DNA of 64,000 nt. Origin: Nitrosomonas sp. Nm84 (GTDB lineage Bacteria > Pseudomonadota > Gammaproteobacteria > Burkholderiales > Nitrosomonadaceae). The notes under the pieces were generated by a model, which ran no database searches, was not told where the DNA came from, and saw only the letters and a program-made list of their open reading frames with translations. Of this stretch, positions 58,421 through 64,000 are shown piece after piece. The position numbers and the translations under genes are program-made. Location of the stretch: NCBI RefSeq assembly GCF_003201565.1, contig NZ_QJJP01000012.1, positions 29,958 to 93,957 on the forward strand, in the 5' to 3' direction. How positions within the stretch are numbered: the first letter of the stretch is position 1; each line of letters starts with the position of its first letter.

Positions 58421-59680
58421 ATGGCAATTAAAAATGCATTCTATGCTCAGTCGGGTGGTGTTACGGCTGTTATCAACGCTTCCGCTGCGGGCGTTCTGGA
58501 AACAGCGCGGCAACATTCCGATGAAATCGGTAATGTGTATGCAGGCCGCAATGGCATCATCGGCGCGTTGACCGAGGATTTGATCGACACCAACGCAGAT
58601 TCAGCAGCTTCAATCGCTGCACTACGCTACACCCCATCGGGTGCTTTTGGTTCTTGCCGCTACAAATTAAAGAGCCTGGAACAGAATCGGCGTGAATATG
58701 AACGCCTGATCGAGGTATTCAAAGCACATAATATTGGTTATTTCTTTTACAACGGCGGCGGCGATTCCGCTGATACCTGCCTTAAAGTCTCGCAAATAGC
58801 AGATACTCTTGGCTATCCGATTCAGGCGATCCACGTTCCCAAGACAGTTGATAATGATCTGCCGATTACTGATTGTTGCCCTGGTTTTGGTTCGGTCGCC
58901 AAATATATTGCAGTCTCTACACGCGAAGCGAGTTTTGATGTCGCCAGCATGTCCAAGACCTCAACCAAAGTTTTCATACTGGAAGTGATGGGTCGTCATG
59001 CAGGATGGATCGCTGCGGCAGGTGGATTGGCTTCCAGTCCGGATTGCGAAATTCCAGTGGTTATTCTGTTCCCGGAAATCACTTTCGATAAAGAAAAATT
59101 TCTTGCCAAAGTGAACCATTGTGTCAGGGAATATGGCTATTGTTCAGTTGTGGTATCGGAAGGGGTTAAAGGAGAAGATGGTAACTTCTTGTCCGATCAG
59201 GGGCTGCGCGATGCTTTTGGTCATGCGCAATTGGGCGGTGTTGCGCCAGTCGTTGCAAATATCATCAAAGATGGTCTAGGATTGAAATATCACTGGGGTG
59301 TCGCTGACTATCTGCAGCGCGCCGCGCGCCACATTGCCTCTAAAGCCGACGTAGAGCAAGCTTACGCCATGGGTAAGGCTGCGGTGGAATACGCCCTCGC
59401 CGGACATAATTCCGTCATGCCGACGATCGTTCGTGAATCCAATACACCATATCGCTGGAAGGTGGGTATGGCACAGCTTGCCAATGTCGCCAATGTCGAG
59501 AAAATGATGCCGGCTGATTTTATCAGTGAAGATGGTTTTGGTATTACTCCAGCATGCCGTGAATACCTGGTGCCACTGATTGAAGGTGAAGACTATCCAC
59601 CTTATAAAGATGGGCTGCCTGACTATGTTCGGTTAAAAAATGTTGCGGTTGTAAAAAAACTGGATGAGTTCAAGATTTAG
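58421..59680 (+). CDS. pfp: Pyrophosphate-dependent 6-phosphofructokinase
   Basis: A 419-residue enzyme that reversibly phosphorylates fructose 6-phosphate with PPi. The phosphate-donor motif reads GGGDS (112-116) and the second PKTVDND (140-146); the Asp in the first and Lys in the second are the PPi-type residues (ATP enzymes have GGDGS and PGTIDND). The MGRHAGWIAAAGGL block is also typical. Good GGAG site. Next gene is the pyrophosphatase pump. Confidence 0.93.
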   Translation: MAIKNAFYAQSGGVTAVINASAAGVLETARQHSDEIGNVYAGRNGIIGALTEDLIDTNADSAASIAALRYTPSGAFGSCRYKLKSLEQNRREYERLIEVFKAHNIGYFFYNGGGDSADTCLKVSQIADTLGYPIQAIHVPKTVDNDLPITDCCPGFGSVAKYIAVSTREASFDVASMSKTSTKVFILEVMGRHAGWIAAAGGLASSPDCEIPVVILFPEITFDKEKFLAKVNHCVREYGYCSVVVSEGVKGEDGNFLSDQGLRDAFGHAQLGGVAPVVANIIKDGLGLKYHWGVADYLQRAARHIASKADVEQAYAMGKAAVEYALAGHNSVMPTIVRESNTPYRWKVGMAQLANVANVEKMMPADFISEDGFGITPACREYLVPLIEGEDYPPYKDGLPDYVRLKNVAVVKKLDEFKI

Positions 59681-59682
59681 GA

Positions 59683-59751
59683 ATAACTGGATTGCCCGGT
59701 TTGAGTGTTGTAATGAAGTCATACAATCTTGCTCCAGTTATCCGGCAATCC
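59683..59751. repeat. Interlocked inverted repeats between pfp and hppA
   Basis: ATAACTGG (59683-59690) pairs with CCAGTTAT (59734-59741), and GGATTGCC (59689-59696) pairs with GGCAATCC (59744-59751). The pairs cross, so they could form one of two stems or a pseudoknot. It lies directly after pfp; there is no T-run, so it is not a plain terminator. Confidence 0.45.
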
Positions 59752-59906
59752 AAATTTCATGAAATTTGCTGCACTCGGGTAACAAGAACATATTAAAATA
59801 CACCCTGATCGTATTTAGGTTGTTAACAAGTGATTAATAATGTGGAATTTTTAGGCCAAGATTCTGCATGTGATTTTGTTTGGTCTGACTTTAATTGGAG
59901 TTCTTT

Positions 59907-61964
59907 ATGGCTAATGGTTTAGTTATCGCAATAGGTAGCGCGATTTTAGCCCTGATATTCAGTGGTATATGGATTAGGGGCATATATGTTCAATCGACTG
60001 GTAACCAGCGCATGCAAGAAATTGCTGCCGCTATACAACAGGGTGCATCCGCATACCTGAAACGCCAGTACATGACGATCGGTATCGTGGGCGTTGTTTT
60101 ATTTATCGCTCTTGCAATAGCACTCAGTTTGGACACAGCCATTGGCTTTGCTTTGGGCGCGCTCCTCTCGGGTGCGGCCGGTTTTCTTGGTATGAACGTT
60201 TCAGTTCAATCGAATGTGCGTACCGCTCAGGCTGCAACCGTCGGATTGAATGAAGCGCTCGCTATTGCTTTCCGTGGCGGTGCTGTGACCGGAATGCTGG
60301 TAGTCGGCTTAGGTTTGCTGGGTGTCGCCGGCTATTGCGCCATGTTATTTGATGGTGCCGATCCCAATCAAGCAGTCAGCGATGTGATTAAACCTTTAAT
60401 CGGTTTTGCATTTGGCGGATCATTGATTTCTATTTTTGCTCGTTTGGGTGGCGGTATTTTCACCAAAGGCGCGGACGTAGGCGCTGATCTGGTTGGAAAA
60501 GTGGAAGCCGGTATTCCGGAAGATGATCCACGTAATCCGGCGGTGATCGCTGATAATGTGGGTGATAATGTCGGTGACTGTGCAGGTATGGCGGCTGATT
60601 TGTTTGAAACCTATGCGGTAACCATCATCGCTACCATGATCTTGGGTGCGCTGCTATTTTCAACCAATGCCCTTGATGCGGTGATTTATCCATTAATGTT
60701 AGGTGCGGTTTCCATCGTCGCATCCATTATCGGCTGCTACTACGTCAAGATGCGCGAAGGTGGCAAGATTATGAATGCGCTCTATCGTGGACTGGCTGTT
60801 GCTGGCGGTATCGCTTTACTTGCTTATCTTCCAGTGACCGTTTGGTTCATGGGCGATATGTCTTTGAATATTGATGGTACCGAAGTTGCCGGTGGCATGC
60901 TGGTGATGCGTATATTCCTGGCTGCAACGATCGGTCTGGTACTGACAGGACTCATGGTTGTCATTACTGAGTACTATACGTCAACGGATTTCCCGCCAGT
61001 GCAACATGTCGCTGAAGCATCCACAACAGGACATGCAACCAACATCATTGCAGGTTTGGGTGTTTCAATGCGCTCAACCGCAGCACCAGTTCTGGCTGTT
61101 TGTATCAGTATTTTATTGGCCTATGCATTAGCAGGTCTGTACGGTATTGCGATTGCTGCAACCGCGATGCTTTCCATGACCGGTATTATCGTGGCTCTGG
61201 ATGCTTATGGTCCAATTACCGATAACGCCGGCGGTATTGCTGAAATGTCAGAGATGCCTGATTCAGTTCGTGCCATTACCGATCCTTTGGATGCCGTTGG
61301 CAATACCACAAAGGCTGTTACCAAAGGCTATGCCATTGGTTCTGCCGGTTTAGCCGCATTGGTATTGTTTGCTGACTACACCCACGCACTGGAACATGCC
61401 GGACATGAGATAACCTTTGATTTATCCAATCACATGGTTATTATCGGTCTCTTCATTGGCGGTATGATCCCCTACTTATTTGGCGCCATGTCGATGGAAG
61501 CTGTCGGACGCGCTGCCGGATCAGTGGTAATTGAAGTACGCCGTCAGTTCAAGGAAATCCCCGGTATTATGGAAGGTACGGCCAAGCCCGACTATTCACG
61601 CGCAGTGGATATGTTGACTCAGGCAGCGATCAAGGAAATGATGGTTCCTTCATTATTACCTGTACTGATTCCCTTATTAGTCGGCGTGATTCTGGGACCA
61701 CAAGCTTTAGGTGGTGTGCTGATGGGTTCTATCGTAACCGGTCTGTTTGTTGCGATTTCCATGACAACCGGTGGCGGTGCTTGGGATAATGCGAAGAAAT
61801 ATATCGAAGATGGTCACTTTGGCGGCAAAGGCAGTGAAGCGCACAAAGCCTCGGTAACCGGTGACACTGTAGGCGATCCTTACAAAGACACTGCAGGCCC
61901 GGCGATCAATCCACTGATCAAGATTATTAACATCGTGGCATTGCTGATTATTCCACTGCTGTAA
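59907..61964 (+). CDS. hppA: Proton-pumping membrane pyrophosphatase
   Basis: A 685-residue integral membrane pump with about 16 helices that uses PPi hydrolysis to move protons. The frame is open to TTG 59895, but ATG 59907 has TTGGAG before it. Substrate motifs [35 protein letters not shown] and the C-terminal [21 protein letters not shown] are intact. Lys469 in GNTTKAV is the residue that marks the K+-independent, proton-pumping class. It pairs with pfp: both use PPi made by biosynthesis as an energy source. Confidence 0.96.
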   Translation: MANGLVIAIGSAILALIFSGIWIRGIYVQSTGNQRMQEIAAAIQQGASAYLKRQYMTIGIVGVVLFIALAIALSLDTAIGFALGALLSGAAGFLGMNVSVQSNVRTAQAATVGLNEALAIAFRGGAVTGMLVVGLGLLGVAGYCAMLFDGADPNQAVSDVIKPLIGFAFGGSLISIFARLGGGIFTKGADVGADLVGKVEAGIPEDDPRNPAVIADNVGDNVGDCAGMAADLFETYAVTIIATMILGALLFSTNALDAVIYPLMLGAVSIVASIIGCYYVKMREGGKIMNALYRGLAVAGGIALLAYLPVTVWFMGDMSLNIDGTEVAGGMLVMRIFLAATIGLVLTGLMVVITEYYTSTDFPPVQHVAEASTTGHATNIIAGLGVSMRSTAAPVLAVCISILLAYALAGLYGIAIAATAMLSMTGIIVALDAYGPITDNAGGIAEMSEMPDSVRAITDPLDAVGNTTKAVTKGYAIGSAGLAALVLFADYTHALEHAGHEITFDLSNHMVIIGLFIGGMIPYLFGAMSMEAVGRAAGSVVIEVRRQFKEIPGIMEGTAKPDYSRAVDMLTQAAIKEMMVPSLLPVLIPLLVGVILGPQALGGVLMGSIVTGLFVAISMTTGGGAWDNAKKYIEDGHFGGKGSEAHKASVTGDTVGDPYKDTAGPAINPLIKIINIVALLIIPLL

Positions 61965-61981
61965 TATAGTCTTTAGAAATT

Positions 61982-62012
61982 AAAAAGCACACCGATTTAT
62001 GGTGTGCTTTTT
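61982..62012. terminator. Bidirectional terminator between hppA and the Crp-type gene
   Basis: AAGCACACC / GGTGTGCTT form a 9-bp perfect stem with a 7-nt loop, flanked by an A-run on the left and a T-run on the right. It lies 18 bp after hppA and 43 bp beyond the convergent regulator's stop, so it can serve both. Confidence 0.88.
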
Positions 62013-62054
62013 TTATTTGATGGCCAGAATTGCCACAAGGCATCAGCAAGTTTT

Positions 62055-62774
62055 TTACATACAACGAACGCTCTCAACCAACTCGGTTAACCTTGCCACA
62101 TCGAGAATATGTATTGCATCACCTGCACGCATAATAATATTTTCAGCTTCCAGATCATTGAGCTCCCGTGTCACAGCTTCACGGTGCGTACCAATCAGAC
62201 ACGCTAATTCAACATGCGTGGGTACCGATGAAATAATTGCTTTATTGTTCGATATCGCTGCTTGTGTCTTGGCAAGATGCAGCAATTTGGCACGAATACG
62301 ATTAGGCACTTTCAACGTATCGGATTCAAAAACCCGCTCGGTCAATCGACGTATTTGTCCAGTCAATCTTTGCAAAATTGCCGCTGCAATCTGCCGATTG
62401 CTGAAAATCAATTCCTGGAAAGCTGATGAGGAAATAGATGCCAGTAAGGTGCTGGTTTTGGCAACAACATTAGCCGACCGTGACTGACCATCAATCGCCG
62501 TCAATTCACCAAATATCTCACCCGCAACCAGATCGCACAAAATAACTTCCTTACCAGACATAGAATTATAATTCACACGCGCCTCACCTTGCGTGACGAA
62601 GAATACACTATTGGAATCATCGTGATATCGAACAATCTCTTCTCCAGCTTCATAGCGATACCACTGACAAACTTGTGCAATAGCTTCCAGGTCAGTTAAA
62701 GACAGATCTTTAAATTCCTTGATGACCGAAAGAAATGCACAGGCGCGATCGGGTGAGATTTGTCGTATAGCCAC
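62055..62774 (-). CDS. Crp/Fnr-family regulator without an iron-sulfur site
   Basis: A 239-residue regulator. The cyclic-nucleotide-type domain (about 20-130) has the GEIFGELTAIDGQSRSANVVA block with the Arg-Ser-Ala phosphate contact, so it could bind a cyclic nucleotide. The C-terminal HTH is THVELACLIGTHREAVTRELNDLEAENII. The FNR cysteines are absent. Start is GTG with AAAGGA 6 nt upstream. Target genes unknown. Confidence 0.92.
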   Translation of the reverse strand: MAIRQISPDRACAFLSVIKEFKDLSLTDLEAIAQVCQWYRYEAGEEIVRYHDDSNSVFFVTQGEARVNYNSMSGKEVILCDLVAGEIFGELTAIDGQSRSANVVAKTSTLLASISSSAFQELIFSNRQIAAAILQRLTGQIRRLTERVFESDTLKVPNRIRAKLLHLAKTQAAISNNKAIISSVPTHVELACLIGTHREAVTRELNDLEAENIIMRAGDAIHILDVARLTELVESVRCM

Positions 62775-62820
62775 TTGAATCCTTTCAAACTGAGTGAATA
62801 AAATTTTTCAGTACACCTAG

Positions 62821-62837
62821 CATTCTATATGAGAATG
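62821..62837. promoter_or_regulatory. Palindrome before the Crp-type gene
   Basis: CATTCT-ATATG-AGAATG, a 6-bp dyad with a 5-bp centre, lies 46 bp upstream of the regulator's start. A TATAAT at 62914-62919 on the plus strand may be a -10 box for the gene at 63041. The dyad could be an autoregulatory operator; not proven. Confidence 0.35.
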
Positions 62838-63040
62838 ACTTAACTTAGAATTTTCAATAGCTTTACTACATTAAATGTAAAAAAATCCTACATGCGAATT
62901 ACGATATTCGACATATAATGGCATTATGTTAATTTGCTCTTATCCGTTAGCTTCCAACTAAATTAGCTTCAAAGGTAGGAATAAAAACATTTAACAGTAA
63001 ATTTAGAATAGCTGCTCATTCATAGAAAAGGGAGAGTCTA

Positions 63041-63826
63041 ATGTCAGTAAGATCATTCATTTCAGCTGAGCTATATTTAAATAGCTTTGGAATTACAATC
63101 CAACAAGCACAGGAGTTTATTAGTTTAAATATTAAGGATCCCAGAACAATATTCGAGGTTGCATATGAATATGGTGTTACAACCGCTATGTTGAGCGAAA
63201 TCACAGATTATCCAAAAGATATTGTTAAAGAGTATTTTAATACTATAAACAAAGATGGTAAATCACTAGATGGTAAAAGCATTCTTGTAAATTCTGATTT
63301 GGGTTCTTTGGAACAACTTGTAAATTTCAATAGTAAGACCGATATCCTATCTAATGTTGCGCTAAGGGATGGGGTTCAAAAGATATTATTAAGAGATGAA
63401 AACGAACAAAATCCGCCTTTTTCACTTTTTTATGACCCTACTTTTATGCCAGAAGGTCGAGACAGGCAAAAAAATGGCTCTTATGATGCAGAAGAATTGG
63501 GCGTTGGAAATCTGGGAACTGTTTCAGCAACAAATGAAAGTTTAGAGTCTTTATTTTATGGTTCTTTAATCAATATGTTTTCAGCGATTGATGAGTCTGA
63601 GTGGAATCAGATAACCGCACTTCGTACTGCTGATGATAGCACTGAAGGTTATTATGGATTGCTTCTCACAAGCTTACAATCACCCTCATCGATGGTTTGG
63701 TCCGACGAAAAAATGGCTATGATGGTGCAAGATGAAGCTAGTTATATCATTGAAAAGCACTGGACGCATGGTGAAGTGCTCGTAGGTATACTTGATCATA
63801 GTTTTCTAGGATTAGCAACTGCCTAA
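63041..63826 (+). CDS. Unknown acidic protein
   Basis: A 261-residue protein I do not recognise. It has no signal peptide or membrane segment and is rich in Asp, Glu, Asn and Ser. The first 60 residues look helical (QQAQEFISLNIKDPRTIFEVAYEYGVTTAMLSEITDYPKDIVKEYF). A middle Asn/Gly-rich stretch follows, and the C-terminal 90 residues look helical and glutamate-rich (MVWSDEKMAMMVQDEASYIIEKHWTHGEVLVGILDHSF). A GGGAG site and a downstream terminator frame a single-gene unit. Base composition is more AT-rich by eye than the neighbours, which suggests transfer. Confidence 0.8.
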   Translation: MSVRSFISAELYLNSFGITIQQAQEFISLNIKDPRTIFEVAYEYGVTTAMLSEITDYPKDIVKEYFNTINKDGKSLDGKSILVNSDLGSLEQLVNFNSKTDILSNVALRDGVQKILLRDENEQNPPFSLFYDPTFMPEGRDRQKNGSYDAEELGVGNLGTVSATNESLESLFYGSLINMFSAIDESEWNQITALRTADDSTEGYYGLLLTSLQSPSSMVWSDEKMAMMVQDEASYIIEKHWTHGEVLVGILDHSFLGLATA

Positions 63827-63911
63827 TTTCAAATCTGTAACATGAACTCTTATCACATTTCAATCTCTATCGGGTTTAATTCTTCGCCCCTTGGGAAGAG
63901 TGCACATAAAG

Positions 63912-63937
63912 AACTCGGCCGCAAGCGACCGAGTTTT
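63912..63937 (+). terminator. Terminator after the unknown gene
   Basis: AACTCGG / CCGAGTT stem (7 bp) with a 10-nt loop, followed by TT and AG-rich DNA; it lies about 85 bp after the stop codon. The T-run is short. The rest of the window end (63940-64000) shows nothing else. Confidence 0.6.
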
Positions 63938-64000
63938 AGAAGAGCGGTAGTTGCCCAAACCTCCCTTCCATTTCATCCATCACTGTGAGTTGATTTTGTA

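Overview
The window reads as a chromosome segment of a betaproteobacterium, most likely Nitrosomonas-like (inference). The grounds are betaproteobacterial housekeeping clusters (minCDE, rpsB-tsf-pyrH-frr-uppS-cdsA-dxr-rseP-bamA, recA-recX-alaS), several small c-type cytochromes, a urea transporter, and a pyrophosphate economy made of PPi-dependent phosphofructokinase beside a proton-pumping pyrophosphatase. No ammonia-oxidation gene lies in the window, so the assignment is not proven.

Layout. 1-6.4 kb: a DUF1841 protein, two tandem monohaem cytochromes c, the ABC-F ATPase Uup, a small heat-shock protein, an unknown membrane protein and a three-domain Rid protein. 6.7-13.3 kb (minus strand): YgjP-like metallopeptidase, PlsC, GmhB, GlyS/GlyQ and Lnt. 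13.7-23 kb (plus): a TPR lipoprotein, minCDE, lolB, ispE, tRNA-Gln, prs, rplY, pth, ychF. 23-26.6 kb (minus): an accessory-looking group of urea transporter, TetR regulator, flavin monooxygenase and OsmC-like protein. 27-34.4 kb: rapA, a DUF2490 outer-membrane protein, a long AT-rich regulatory gap, a lipoprotein cytochrome c, then divergent hemN-like and fnr genes around a perfect FNR box. 34.5-46.9 kb (plus): the rpsB-to-rnhB envelope and translation cluster, without the lpxD, lpxA and lpxB genes usually found inside it, then slyD. 46.9-57.3 kb (minus): mutS, a decayed stretch (repeat copy, interrupted ORF, broken toxin-antitoxin pair, truncated metallo-beta-lactamase-fold gene) with an LRV-repeat membrane protein and a YceK-like lipoprotein, then alaS, an OB-like periplasmic protein, recX and recA. 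57.5-64 kb: adk, pfp, hppA, a Crp/Fnr regulator and an unknown protein.

Most genes are ordinary and support envelope assembly, translation and DNA repair. The unusual points are: adk, whose only workable start is an AUC codon; a MITE-like repeat in three copies, one of which supplies the adk stop codon; a triple Rid protein whose three domains all lack the catalytic arginine; loss or relocation of lpxD/A/B; a GmhB with Asn for its second motif-I aspartate; an FNR box placed exactly for class II activation of the hemN-like gene; and a pair of 60-bp direct repeats carrying the same dyad before the lipoprotein cytochrome. Non-AUG starts are common here (minD, the urea transporter and probably lnt with TTG; ygjP and crp with GTG). 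No phage, insertion sequence with an intact transposase, or CRISPR array was seen.
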